In this document: in pieces, positions 54,343 through 62,707 of the stretch | Layout of the letters: each line of letters starts with the position of its first letter | Position numbering within the stretch: position 1 is the stretch's first letter | Source: Craurococcus roseus | GTDB taxonomy: Bacteria > Pseudomonadota > Alphaproteobacteria > Acetobacterales > Acetobacteraceae | Assembly (NCBI RefSeq): GCF_039523795.1 | Contig: NZ_BAAAFZ010000007.1 | Span: 124,001-188,000 of the forward strand | DNA: 64,000 nt | Reading direction: 5' to 3' | Made by a program: the position numbers and the translations under genes | The notes under the pieces: generated by a model | What the model was told of the DNA's origin: nothing | Seen by the model: only the letters and a program-made list of their open reading frames with translations | Databases searched by the model: none

Positions 54343-55502
54343 GCGGGGCGACGACAGCCGCCTCCGGGCCTGCTGTGCCGGGCACCGGACCGTTGCCGCC
54401 CGGCGCCACCATCGGCATCCTCGGCGGCGGCCAACTCGGCCGGATGTCGGCCATGGCGGCGGCGCGGCTCGGATACCGCTGCCACGTCTTCGCCCCCGAC
54501 GCCGGCAGCCCCGGCATGCAAATCGCCGCCGCGACCACCGTCGCCCCATACGAGGACGAAGCGGCCCTCCGGCGGTTCGCGGCCGCGGCGGACGTCGTCA
54601 CCTTCGAGTTCGAGAACGTGCCCGCTGCGACCCTCGCAGCGCTGGCCCCTCTCGCCCCTTGCCGTCCTGGGGTGGAGGTGTTGCGGGTCTGCCAGGACAG
54701 GGTCGTCGAGAAGGAATTCCTGGAGCGCGCCGGGGTTCCGGTCGCGCCGTGGCGTCCGGTGCGGTCGCCGGAGGAGCTGGAGGCGGCCGTGGCGGCGATC
54801 GGCCTTCCGGCCGTGCTGAAAACCACCCGCATGGGGTACGACGGGCGCGGGCAGGCGGTGCTGCGGAGGGCCGAGGACGCCGAAGCCGCATATGCGGCCC
54901 TGGAGCCGAAACCGCTGGTCCTTGAAGCATTCGTGCCTTTCCGGGCGGAAGTTTCGGCCATCGCCGCGCGCGGTGCGGACGGCGTCGCCGCCGTGTTCGA
55001 CGCGGTGGAGAACCGGCACCGCAACCACATCCTCGACGTGTCGCTCGCCCCGGCGCGCGTGCCGGACGCGGTGGCCGCCACCGCGCGCGGACACGCCGTC
55101 CGGGTGGCGGCGGAATTCGACTTGGTGGGCGTGTTGGCGCTGGAGATGTTCCTGCTGCCGGACGGGACGCTGCTCGGCAACGAGATCGCCCCTCGTCCGC
55201 ACAACTCCGGCCACTGGACCATCGACGCCTGCCTCGCCAGCCAGTTCGAGCAGCACGTGCGCGCCGTGGCCGGCCTGCCCCTCGCAGACCCCGCCCGCCA
55301 CCACGACGCGGTCATGGCGAATCTGATCGGCCCGGAAGGCTTGGCCGCGTGGCCCCGGGTCGTCGGTGACGGGCGCTTGGCTGCGCATCTCTACGGCAAG
55401 GCCGAAGCGCGCCCAGGCCGCAAGCTCGGGCACGCGACGCGGCTGCTGCCTTTGGGGAGCTTGGCGGATCTCGCCGAAGCGGACATCACCGCGGGGCTGT
55501 GA
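54339..55502 (+). CDS. purK: 5-(carboxyamino)imidazole ribonucleotide synthase PurK
   Basis: This 387-residue ATP-grasp enzyme has the N-terminal loop IGILGGGQLGRMSAMAAARLGY, TFEFENVPAATL, ATP-binding KTTRMGYDGRGQ, and the metal/substrate segment EIAPRPHNSGHWTIDAC. It makes N5-CAIR from AIR, bicarbonate and ATP for PurE. The first 20 residues before GATIGILGG are an unusual Ala/Gly/Pro-rich extension from the overlapping GTG; internal starts closer to the domain are possible. A hairpin at 55510-55530 directly after the stop probably ends the purEK transcript. Confidence 0.96.
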   Translation: MSGATTAASGPAVPGTGPLPPGATIGILGGGQLGRMSAMAAARLGYRCHVFAPDAGSPGMQIAAATTVAPYEDEAALRRFAAAADVVTFEFENVPAATLAALAPLAPCRPGVEVLRVCQDRVVEKEFLERAGVPVAPWRPVRSPEELEAAVAAIGLPAVLKTTRMGYDGRGQAVLRRAEDAEAAYAALEPKPLVLEAFVPFRAEVSAIAARGADGVAAVFDAVENRHRNHILDVSLAPARVPDAVAATARGHAVRVAAEFDLVGVLALEMFLLPDGTLLGNEIAPRPHNSGHWTIDACLASQFEQHVRAVAGLPLADPARHHDAVMANLIGPEGLAAWPRVVGDGRLAAHLYGKAEARPGRKLGHATRLLPLGSLADLAEADITAGL

Positions 55503-55509
55503 TGCGTTT

Positions 55510-55530
55510 GCCACGGTATCCCGTGGCTTT
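55510..55530 (+). terminator. Probable Rho-independent terminator after purK
   Basis: A 7-bp perfect stem GCCACGG / CCGTGGC (55510-55516 and 55521-55527) with loop TATC is followed by TTT. It lies 8 bases after the purK stop codon. The T tract is short, so strength is uncertain. Confidence 0.6.
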
Positions 55531-55678
55531 GCGGCAACATCGATGTTTGAATGTTCGGGAACCGTCTCTCGCGGCTCCGGGATGGTGATAGCGTTCTGGC
55601 CGCGCGGCGCAGATTCGGCCTCATTGCGCGGCTGGGGGGAGCGCGGCGTTTGACGCAGTGGGATCGAGGAGAAAGAGG

Positions 55679-56758
55679 ATGAGCCTCAGGAAGGCGCTTC
55701 TGGCCGCGACGGCGCTGGCGCTGCCGACGGCGGCCGCGCAGGCGCAGCCCGTGACCGGCTTGTACGTGGGCGCCGGCGCCGGCGTGAACTTCCGGCACGA
55801 TGCCGAAAGCCGCGGCGTCAGGATCGTGCCCGACAACCCAGGCTTCGCCGGTGTCGCTTCCCTGGGTTGGGGCTTCGGCAACGGCGTCCGCGCCGAGATC
55901 GAAGGCAACTACCGGGAGAACGAGATCGACAAGCTCACGGTCGAGGGCGCGCCCGGCGTCCGCTCGAGCTCGGGCTACCTCCGCAGCTACGGCGTGATGG
56001 GCAACGCGCTGTTCGACCTGAATCTCGATCGGTTCTTCGGCCTCCCCCTGGCGCCCTATGTCGGCGTCGGCGCCGGCTACGTTTGGAACGAGATCAAGAA
56101 CGCCCGCTTTACCCGCGGCACGACGAGCTACCGCATCGATGACTCGGGCGACGGCCAGTTCGCCTACCAAGCCATCGCCGGCGTCGCCTTCAAGCTGTTC
56201 GACGTGCCCGGCCTCGCCTTCACGGCCGAGTACCGCTTCCTCGGCACGCTGAACCCGAAGATCGGCATCGACCGCGTCAGCGGCCCGCCGCGCGGCGATG
56301 TCGCCGCCGGCTTCAGGCCCGAGAACTACAACCACAGCGCCCTGCTCGGCGTCCGTTACAACTTCGGCGCCCCTCGCCCGGCGCCCGTCGTGACGGAGCA
56401 GCCGGTGGCGCCCCGGCAGCCGGAAGTGGCCCGCACCTACCTGGTCTTCTTCGACTGGAACCGGGCCGACCTCACGGACCGCGCGCGGCAGATCATCGGC
56501 GAGGCGGCGAACGCGTCCCGCACGGCGCGCGCGACGCGGATCGAGGTGGCCGGCCACGCCGACCGTTCCGGCACGCCGCAGTACAACCAGCGCCTGTCGC
56601 AACGCCGCGCGGACGTTGTCGCCGCCGAACTGGTCCGCCAGGGCGTGAACCGCGGCGACATCGGCGTGACGGCGTTCGGCGAGAGCCGGCCGCTGGTGCC
56701 CACCGCGGACGGCGTGCGCGAGCCGCAGAACCGCCGCGTCGAGATCGTGCTGCGCTAG
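55679..56758 (+). CDS. OmpA-like outer-membrane protein (first of a tandem pair)
   Basis: This 359-residue protein has a signal peptide (MSLRKALLAATALALPTAAAQA) and an eight-stranded beta-barrel domain (residues about 25-230: GLYVGAGAGVNF, VASLGWGFGNGVRAEIEGNYREN, PYVGVGAGYVWNEI, FTAEYRFLGTL, NHSALLGVRYNF). A Pro-rich linker leads to a C-terminal OmpA peptidoglycan-binding domain (TYLVFFDWNRADLT, GHADRSGTPQYNQRLSQRRA, FGESRPLVPT). The Asp and Arg that clasp diaminopimelate are present. It links the outer membrane to the cell wall. It is followed by a paralogue; the 3' parts share two long identical DNA blocks. The start is fixed by GAGGAGAAAG before the ATG. Confidence 0.93.
   Translation: MSLRKALLAATALALPTAAAQAQPVTGLYVGAGAGVNFRHDAESRGVRIVPDNPGFAGVASLGWGFGNGVRAEIEGNYRENEIDKLTVEGAPGVRSSSGYLRSYGVMGNALFDLNLDRFFGLPLAPYVGVGAGYVWNEIKNARFTRGTTSYRIDDSGDGQFAYQAIAGVAFKLFDVPGLAFTAEYRFLGTLNPKIGIDRVSGPPRGDVAAGFRPENYNHSALLGVRYNFGAPRPAPVVTEQPVAPRQPEVARTYLVFFDWNRADLTDRARQIIGEAANASRTARATRIEVAGHADRSGTPQYNQRLSQRRADVVAAELVRQGVNRGDIGVTAFGESRPLVPTADGVREPQNRRVEIVLR
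56537..56754 (+). repeat. Duplicated OmpA-domain segment, copy 1
   Basis: In this 218-base span, 56537-56610 (74 bases) and 56675-56754 (80 bases) are identical to the corresponding parts of 58036-58253. The 64 bases between them differ. The perfect blocks contrast with the diverged barrel halves of the two genes. Confidence 0.9.
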
Positions 56759-57084
56759 GTTTCCAACAAACGGCCGCGCGGCTCCACCGGCGCGGACCCT
56801 TTTCCGGCACAGCGACGCGTCGTGGCCCCGCCGCGTCGTGTGTCCACGAGATCCGGCCGCGACCGGCGGACATCCGGCCGCGGTTCCGGAGCACCGCGCG
56901 CCGTTCCGCTCAGACGGTGGAACGGCGTGGCAGGCGGGCGTGGCTCGGATGCAACAGCGCGGACCATCCCTGCTACGACGTCGAACCGCAACCCTACTTG
57001 TCGTTTGTGACACTGACGCACATTGTCGACGGCAGCTGCTATCCTCGGCAAACTTCGCGCGGTGTGTGAATGGAGACGGTGAAG
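56759..57084. other. Intergenic region between the two OmpA-like genes
   Basis: This is a spacer of about 326 bases. Its right third (about 56985-57060) is less GC-rich and probably contains the promoter of the second gene, but no unambiguous -35/-10 pair is visible. No coding frame is convincing. Confidence 0.5.
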
Positions 57085-58257
57085 ATGAGTATCAAAAAGG
57101 CATTGCTGGCCGCCACCATGCTGACGCTGCCCGCCGCCATGGCGAGCGCGCAGCCTGTCTCGGGGCCCTACATCGGCGTCGGCGCCGGCGCGAACTGGGT
57201 CAACAACCCGGAAAAGTTCGACATCACCGGCGACACCGCTCGGACGATCGCCGGTCTCCCGGCGAGCGCGGACATCCGCTTCAACGACGTCGGCAAGGCC
57301 AACTACGAGCTGGGCTGGGGCGGCGTGGCGAGCCTGGGCTGGGGCTTCGGCAACGGTCTTCGCGCCGAGGTCGAGGGCAACTACCGCTCAAATGAAGTCG
57401 ACAGCATCCGCGGCTTCAACCTCGCGCCCATCGGCCGGACCGGCGGCTTCCAGACCACCTACGGCGTGATGGGCAACGTCTTCTACGACTTTGACCCGGG
57501 CTTCCTGGGCATCGGCCCGAGCTACGTCCAGCCCTACCTCGGCGCCGGCGCCGGCTACATGTGGACCGACTTCCGTAATCTTCGCGGTGTCAGCGGCGCG
57601 CCGGGCAACGTCGGCACCCAGATCTTCTCGGACGACAAGGACGGCAGCTTCGCCTTCCAGGGCATCGCCGGCATCGCGGTGCCGTTCACTTGGCTCGGGG
57701 TCCCTGGCCTGACGTTGACGGCCGAGTACCGCTTCCTGGGCATCCTTGGCGCGGACATGGAAGTGTCGTCCCGCGACGCTGGCAACCGCGTCCTGCAGAG
57801 CGCCAAGCTCGATGTGGACAAGTACAACCACTCGGCCATGCTCGGCATCCGGTACGCGCTGTTCCAGCCGGCGCCGGCGGCGCCAGTGGCCGCGCCGGTG
57901 CAGCCGGCCGCCCCGGCGCCCTCCATCGCCCGTACCTACTTGGTGTTCTTCGACTTCAACCGCGCCGACCTGACCGCCCGGGCCCGGGAGATCATCGGCG
58001 AAGCGGCGCAGAACGCGCGGCGGGCGCAGTCGACTCGGATCGAGGTGGCCGGCCACGCCGACCGTTCCGGCACGCCGCAGTACAACCAGCGCCTGTCGCA
58101 ACGCCGCGCCGAGGCGGTGGCGTCCGAGCTGGTGGCGCGCGGCGTCGGCCGCGACGAGATCGGCGTGTCGGCCTTCGGCGAGAGCCGGCCGCTGGTGCCC
58201 ACCGCGGACGGCGTGCGCGAGCCGCAGAACCGCCGCGTCGAGATCGTGCTGCGTTGA
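57085..58257 (+). CDS. OmpA-like outer-membrane protein (second of a tandem pair)
   Basis: This 390-residue paralogue of the preceding gene has a signal peptide (MSIKKALLAATMLTLPAAMASA), an eight-stranded barrel with longer loops (GPYIGVGAGANWVNN, VASLGWGFGNGLRAEVEGNYRSN, PYLGAGAGYMWTDF, LTAEYRFLGIL), a Pro/Ala-rich linker and an OmpA domain (TYLVFFDFNRADLT, GHADRSGTPQYNQRLSQRRA). Longer loops suggest different surface exposure. An in-frame ATG at 57070 is possible, but 57085 gives a standard signal peptide. Tandem duplication is evident. An imperfect GC-rich hairpin lies at about 58302-58323 after the gene; it has no T tract. Confidence 0.93.
   Translation: MSIKKALLAATMLTLPAAMASAQPVSGPYIGVGAGANWVNNPEKFDITGDTARTIAGLPASADIRFNDVGKANYELGWGGVASLGWGFGNGLRAEVEGNYRSNEVDSIRGFNLAPIGRTGGFQTTYGVMGNVFYDFDPGFLGIGPSYVQPYLGAGAGYMWTDFRNLRGVSGAPGNVGTQIFSDDKDGSFAFQGIAGIAVPFTWLGVPGLTLTAEYRFLGILGADMEVSSRDAGNRVLQSAKLDVDKYNHSAMLGIRYALFQPAPAAPVAAPVQPAAPAPSIARTYLVFFDFNRADLTARAREIIGEAAQNARRAQSTRIEVAGHADRSGTPQYNQRLSQRRAEAVASELVARGVGRDEIGVSAFGESRPLVPTADGVREPQNRRVEIVLR
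58036..58253 (+). repeat. Duplicated OmpA-domain segment, copy 2
   Basis: This matches 56537-56754: bases 58036-58109 and 58174-58253 are identical to copy 1. Confidence 0.9.
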
Positions 58258-58755
58258 TCTGAAACGNCCCCCCGACGTCACCACTCCTTCTATTGAGCAG
58301 GCCCGGCGTCGACCACGCCAGGGGTGGACGAGAGCGATACGCTGGCGGCAGGCCGCAGCGTCAGATGTAGCCCTGCATCGCGCTGATGAAGATGCGGAAG
58401 CAGCGGCCCGCCAGCAGAGATGCTTCGTAGGGCCCGATCTCGACGACCTTGTACACCGTCAAGCCGGCGAAGCAGGCCCCGAGGAGATCGGTCAGGTTCA
58501 GTGATCGGTGCATTGTTCCGCCCCAGTTAGCGTACCAGGGCAGAGCGCCGAGGCTTTCGTATCGTTCCAAAAACAATATGTGTTTGGGCACTCCCGCAGT
58601 GGGCGGAGATGCGAAGCCGTGCCCTGCCTTCATCCACGCGAAGCGCGGCGCCGTGCTCCCGGAAAACCGGTCAGCTCAGGCAGCCTTGAGGCCCTCGGCA
58701 GTCCGCGCCCCATCTGGACATGCGCCGGAAAACCCGACGCCCTACGCCCGTCGCG
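58258..58755. other. Intergenic region with one undetermined base and a doubtful small ORF
   Basis: About 500 bases lie here, less GC-rich than the average. Base 58267 is undetermined. A minus-strand frame 58361-58513 (50 residues, MHRSLNLTDLLGACFAGLTV...) has a GGCGGAA-like site before its ATG, but I see no family resemblance and regard it as doubtful. Confidence 0.4.
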
Positions 58756-58833
58756 TCAAAGGACGTTGAAGAGGTACAGCAGGATGATGATCGGGATGGG
58801 GATGCCGACGAGCCACAAGAGGATGCCGCGCAT
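58756..58833 (-). CDS. 25-residue single-span membrane peptide
   Basis: The product is very short and almost wholly hydrophobic: MRGILLWLVGIPIPIII followed by LLYLFNVL. A Gly-Ile-Pro-Ile-Pro core in a single predicted transmembrane helix resembles the tiny GIPIPIIIL-type peptides found in many proteobacterial genomes without known function. GGAAGGCGGA lies just before the ATG, supporting real translation. Its first codons overlap, in opposite orientation, the apparent start of the lipoprotein gene at 58832, so at least one of these two starts may need revision. It could act as a membrane-stress or regulatory peptide, but nothing in the sequence shows this. Confidence 0.6.
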   Translation of the reverse strand: MRGILLWLVGIPIPIIILLYLFNVL

Positions 58834-59482
58834 GGATTCCGCCTTCCGTTGCGTTACAGTTTGGTTTGAACGTTCCGGCCTCAAGGACGCTTCGCGTCCG
58901 GATCTCGTCACACCGGGTCGTGAACAACGCAGCGGTCGCCCTCTCGCCTTCCGATTCTCCCTCCCCGTCCTCCTCTCGGCATTGCTCCTGCTCGGCTGCT
59001 CCGCCACACCGGGGAGCCCCTGGCTTGGCGGTTTGGGCGATCCCGTGCGGGGCGCCGCGCTCCGCGCGCCCGCGACGCTCGGTGACACCAGCCGCTGGGC
59101 TGGCCGGCCGGTGGAGGCGGCGGAGGCCGCGGCCGAACTGGAGTTCCTGGCCAACGAGATGGCGACCAACCCCCGTTACGCACCGGAAGTCAATCCTGCG
59201 GTGGGGCAGCAACTCGAATTCGCGCGGCGTGAGATGCGGGAGTTCCTCGGCGTCGCGCCCTCCGCCGCGCCCGACTTGGTGATCGCCGGCTTGCGGCGCG
59301 CCGCTTCGGCTTTGCGGGCGGGCAGCAGGGCCGGCGCCGAAGCGGCGCTGTCCGGCCCGGCCTTTGCCTACGGCCCGTCCGCGACCCTAGGTCGACTCGC
59401 CTCCATGCCGCGGCTGCCGCGCGTGGCCGAAGCCGCCGGCGGCGTGGCGGCTGAGATGGACCGGCTGGAGCGCCGCCGCTGA
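58832..59482 (+). CDS. Putative lipoprotein of unknown function
   Basis: This 216-residue frame contains a lipoprotein signal: hydrophobic segment FRFSLPVLLSALLLLGC with lipobox LLLG-Cys at Cys56. The only ATG (58832) leaves an unusually long, polar 40-residue stretch before the hydrophobic core, so the true start may be a non-standard codon further in. The mature part is Ala/Arg-rich and helical (AAAELEFLANEMATNPRYAPEVN, QLEFARREMREFLG, ADLVIAGLRRAASALR-like) and probably sits in the periplasm anchored to a membrane. I recognise no named family. It converges on the alcohol dehydrogenase gene, with 9 bases between stops. Confidence 0.65.
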   Translation: MDSAFRCVTVWFERSGLKDASRPDLVTPGREQRSGRPLAFRFSLPVLLSALLLLGCSATPGSPWLGGLGDPVRGAALRAPATLGDTSRWAGRPVEAAEAAAELEFLANEMATNPRYAPEVNPAVGQQLEFARREMREFLGVAPSAAPDLVIAGLRRAASALRAGSRAGAEAALSGPAFAYGPSATLGRLASMPRLPRVAEAAGGVAAEMDRLERRR

Positions 59483-59491
59483 AGGCCGCCG

Positions 59492-60577
59492 TCAGCCGAA
59501 GGCGATGAGCTGCCGCACCACTTCGCCGGTCTTCAGCCGCGCAAAGCCTTCGTTGATCTCGTCGAGCCGCAACGTGCCGCTGATGAGGTGGTCGAGGTGC
59601 AGCCGCCCTTGCTTCCAGAGCCCCAACAAACGCGGCATGTCCACGCGGAAGCGGTTCGAGCCCATGGAAGAGCCCTGGATCTTCCGCTCCCGCAGGAAGT
59701 CGAAGCCGTGCAGCTCGATCTTGGTGCCGAAGGGGACCATACCGATGATGGTGGCGGTGCCGCCCGGCCGCAGCATGGCGAAGGACTGCTCCGCCGTTTC
59801 CTTCATTCCCAGCGCCTCGAAGGAGTAATGCACGCCGGCGCCGGTCATGTCGCGCACCTGCGCGGCCACGTCGTCGTTGCCGGCGATCAGCGTGTCCGTG
59901 GCGCCCATGCGCTTCGCCATTTCCAGCTTGGAGGGCAGCCGGTCGATGGCGATGATGCGCTCCGCGCCCGCCAGCGCCGCGCCGTTCACGGTGGCGAGCC
60001 CGACGCCGCCGCACCCGATGACGGCGACCGTGGAGCCGGCCTCGATCCGCGCCGTGTTGAACACCGCGCCGACGCCGGTGATGACGCCGCAGCCGACCAG
60101 CGTGGCGCGGTCCAGCGGCACCTCGGGGTCGATCTTCACCAGCGCGTTCTCGTGGACGAGCATCTGCTCGGCGAAGGCGGAGAGGTTCATGAACTGGTTC
60201 ATCAGCTCGCCGCTGCGCCAGGACAGGCGGCGCGACATGCCGGGCTGCAACTTGACCTCCGTGTTCTCGCAAAGGTTCGGGTGGCCGGTGGTGCATTGGG
60301 AGCAACCGCCGCAGAACACCGACAAGCAGCCGATCACGTGGTCGCCCGGCTTCAGGTAGGTGACGCCGTCGCCCACCGTTTCCACCACACCCGCGACCTC
60401 GTGCCCCAGTACGACCGGCAGCGGATGCGGGTACAACCCTTCGATGAAGTGCAGGTCGCTGTGGCACAGGCCGGCGTAGGCGGTGCGGAGCAGCACCTCC
60501 CGCGCCTTGGGTTTGGCCAGCGACACCTCTTCGATGGTGAGCGGCTGGTTCGGCGCGTGCAGCACGGCGGCCTTCAT
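59492..60577 (-). CDS. Zinc-dependent alcohol dehydrogenase
   Basis: This 361-residue medium-chain dehydrogenase has catalytic zinc ligands in GLCHSDLHFIEG and GHEVAGVVE, the structural-zinc cysteines in CGGCSQCTTGHPNLC, and the NAD(P)-binding GCGGVGLATVNGAALAGA followed by IAIDRL, whose Asp suggests NAD(H). The general layout is that of class III-like enzymes that oxidise primary alcohols or thiol-adducts. The ATG at 60577 has GGGAGGGAA upstream. It is divergent from an enoyl-CoA hydratase gene 77 bases away, and the two may share a catabolic pathway for an alcohol or branched acid. The substrate is unknown. Confidence 0.92.
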   Translation of the reverse strand: MKAAVLHAPNQPLTIEEVSLAKPKAREVLLRTAYAGLCHSDLHFIEGLYPHPLPVVLGHEVAGVVETVGDGVTYLKPGDHVIGCLSVFCGGCSQCTTGHPNLCENTEVKLQPGMSRRLSWRSGELMNQFMNLSAFAEQMLVHENALVKIDPEVPLDRATLVGCGVITGVGAVFNTARIEAGSTVAVIGCGGVGLATVNGAALAGAERIIAIDRLPSKLEMAKRMGATDTLIAGNDDVAAQVRDMTGAGVHYSFEALGMKETAEQSFAMLRPGGTATIIGMVPFGTKIELHGFDFLRERKIQGSSMGSNRFRVDMPRLLGLWKQGRLHLDHLISGTLRLDEINEGFARLKTGEVVRQLIAFG

Positions 60578-60654
60578 GGCGTTCCCTCCCCGTTGGTCCC
60601 TTGAGCCTAGCACCGGCCGGCGGTGTAGGCTCAAGGCCGGGAGGGACCGGCACC

Positions 60655-61449
60655 ATGGAACGAGAACTGTTGGTGGAACGGGCTGACGGCGTGGCGCTGC
60701 TCACCATGAACCGGCCGGAGCAGCTCAACGCGCTCGGCGGCGACATGCTGGCGCTGCTGCTGGAAGCTTTGCAGGAGGCGGCGACCGACCCGGAGGTCGG
60801 CTGCGTGGTGCTGACCGGCGCTGGGCGCGGCTTCTCGGCCGGTGGCGACATGAAGGCCAGGGCGGCCGGGCTTCGCCCGCCCTCAACGGGGCCGGAGGGC
60901 TTCATGGACCGCCTGCGGTCGCGCATGGAGGCGTCGCGCCTGCTGCACGAGATGCCGAAGCCCACGATCGCCATGCTGAACGGAGTCGCGGCCGGGGCCG
61001 GCATGTCGCTGGCGCTCGCCTGCGACATGCGCGTCGCGGGCGAAAGCGCGCGCATGACCACGGCCTTCGCCAAGATGGGCTTCTCCGGCGATTTCGGCGG
61101 GCACTGGTTCCTCGCCCGCCTGGTGGGGAAGGCGCGGGCGCGCGAACTCTACTTCAACTCGGAGATCCTGGACGCCGCGCGCATGGAGTCGCTCGGCCTC
61201 GCCAACCGCGTGGTGCCGGACGCTGCGCTGCGGGAGGAGACCATGGCGCTCGCGCGGCGGCTCGGCGCCGGCCCTCGCGTCGCGTGGCGCTGGATGAAAC
61301 GCAACATGAAGGTGGCGGAGGAAGGAACCCTCGCCGAGGCGCTCGACGCGGAAGCCTTCGGCATGATGCGCTGCGAGGACACCGAGGACCACCGCGAAGC
61401 GGCGCGCGCCTTCGTCGAGAAGCGCCCCCCGGTGTTCAAGGGGCGCTGA
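60655..61449 (+). CDS. Enoyl-CoA hydratase/isomerase
   Basis: This 264-residue crotonase has oxyanion-hole segments GRGFSAGGDMKAR and NGVAAGAGMSLALACDMRVAGE, the typical MNRPEQLNALGGDML start and the C-terminal AFVEKRPPVFKGR. Of the two classical hydratase glutamates, the first position is Met (GAGMSL) and the second region reads AKMGFSGDFGG with Asp, so it may act as an isomerase or on a special acyl-CoA such as a PaaG/PaaB-type or 2-cyclohexenyl substrate rather than as a standard hydratase. GGGAGGG lies 8 bases before the ATG. Divergent from the alcohol dehydrogenase gene. Confidence 0.9.
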   Translation: MERELLVERADGVALLTMNRPEQLNALGGDMLALLLEALQEAATDPEVGCVVLTGAGRGFSAGGDMKARAAGLRPPSTGPEGFMDRLRSRMEASRLLHEMPKPTIAMLNGVAAGAGMSLALACDMRVAGESARMTTAFAKMGFSGDFGGHWFLARLVGKARARELYFNSEILDAARMESLGLANRVVPDAALREETMALARRLGAGPRVAWRWMKRNMKVAEEGTLAEALDAEAFGMMRCEDTEDHREAARAFVEKRPPVFKGR

Positions 61450-61471
61450 CGGCCGCTCCGCCGGCGGGAGG

Positions 61472-62160
61472 CTATGAGGCGCCGGCGCAGACGTCGACCT
61501 CCGCGCCCGCGCCGAGCGCCGCCAACTCGCGCACGCCCGTGTCCGTCAGCCGGTACAGGTCGCGGCCGGTGGGTTCGAACCAGCCGTAGACGTTGCGGTA
61601 CAGGATGCGCCCGGCGCGCGGTGGAGCACGGCGGCGCAGCGCAGGGCGCGCTGCCTGTACGCCGTCATCTGCCGCACACCCCCGGGCCGCCCTCCGGGCG
61701 TCGGGTCGCCGCGCCGCTTGGCGTGCTCGGCGAGGACGCGCGCGGCGCGTTGGCGGTTGCGGCGGGGCGCGCGGACGGCGAGCGGCTCCGCGAGTGCGGA
61801 CACCGCGCCATCGGCCTCGACGGCGAGCAGCCCGAGGCCGAGCCGCCGGCACAGGCGCTTGAACCCGCCCGCGCCCCGCTTGGACCGCGGCAGCGCCGCC
61901 GAGGGTACGGCGAGGTAGACGAGGTCCGTCACCGCGAACCGGTCGACGCATTGCAGCACGCCGGCGAGCGTGACGGCGCGCTTGAGCTCGACGACCACGG
62001 GCAGGTCCGGCTCCTTGGGGGAGACGGCCACCACGTCGCAGCCCCGCACCTCGCCCTTCGGATCCAGCCCGCGCACGCGCAGGAAGCGCTTCACGGGCGC
62101 GTACAACTCGCACTCTGCGCGGTGCGGCTTGGCACGCTGCCGCTGCGTCCCGTCGGTCAA
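61472..62160 (-). pseudogene. DUF2161-family gene, frameshifted with internal deletion
   Basis: From ATG 62160 the frame encodes the DUF2161 hallmark LYAPVKRFLRVRGLDPKGEVRGCDVVAVS, PVVVELKRAVTLAGVLQCVDRFAVTDLVYLAVP and, later, MTAYRQRALRCAAVL. Then the frame must change near 61620 to read PRAGRILYRNVYGWFEPTGRDLYRLT, the family C-terminus. In intact relatives about 30 residues separate these segments; here almost none do, so a deletion with frame change has occurred. The family has a nuclease-like fold (E-x-K in VVELK) and unknown function. A sequencing error alone would not explain the missing residues. Confidence 0.7.
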
Positions 62161-62246
62161 AGGCCCGGCTCCCTGCTCGGCCGGCCGTTTGGACCGCGCG
62201 GGCGCCGGGCGCCAAGCCGCGTTGCGGACGCGCAGCGAGCCGCGCG

Positions 62247-62618
62247 TCAGCTATCGGCGTTCCAGATGTCCACGTCCCACCGCCAGCCCTCCGCTCCGCG
62301 CTTCCAGAGCACGACGTACTTGAGCGCCACCGGCGCCCCGCCGCCCTTCACAGCGAGTTCGGCGCGCCCGACCTCCTGGGCGCGGTCGCCGAGCACGTCG
62401 AGGCTGACCGTGTGCAGCTTGATGCCTAGGACGCCGAGCGCCTCCGCCGCGCCGCGCCAGAAGTCCGCGATCGCCGGCAAGCCCGTCACGGTGGGCGCGC
62501 CGGGCGGCAGGATGCGGGCATCCCGCGTGTAGACCCGCTCCAGCGCCCCGAAATCGCCGCGGCCGACGACCTCTTCCTCGAACACCCGGTTGGTGGCCCG
62601 GAATTCCTCGTTCGCCAT
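62247..62618 (-). CDS. NTF2-like / DUF4440-SnoaL fold protein
   Basis: This 123-residue single-domain protein (NRVFEEEVVGRGDFGALERVYTRDARILPPGAPTVTGLPAIADFWRG ... KYVVLWKRGAEGWRWDVDIWNAD) matches the cone-shaped alpha+beta NTF2/SnoaL superfamily in the DUF4440 subgroup. The Asp/Tyr and Trp residues that line the pocket are present. Members are enzymes (isomerases, cyclases) or stand-alone ligand binders; function here is unknown. GGGGAGGGCACC precedes the ATG at 62618. It lies between the broken DUF2161 gene and serA, all on the minus strand. Confidence 0.85.
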   Translation of the reverse strand: MANEEFRATNRVFEEEVVGRGDFGALERVYTRDARILPPGAPTVTGLPAIADFWRGAAEALGVLGIKLHTVSLDVLGDRAQEVGRAELAVKGGGAPVALKYVVLWKRGAEGWRWDVDIWNADS

Positions 62619-62707
62619 GGTGCCCTCCCCGCCAGCGGCCGAGACTGCCCCGGACAGGCGCCGCAAGGAATCACATCGCCGTGCGGTACGGTGGTGGCGC
62701 CCGGCCG

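Noticed and set aside
58361..58513. 50-residue minus-strand ORF
   Set aside because: It has a plausible ribosome-binding site but no recognisable family, and it lies in a spacer next to an undetermined base; kept only as a note.
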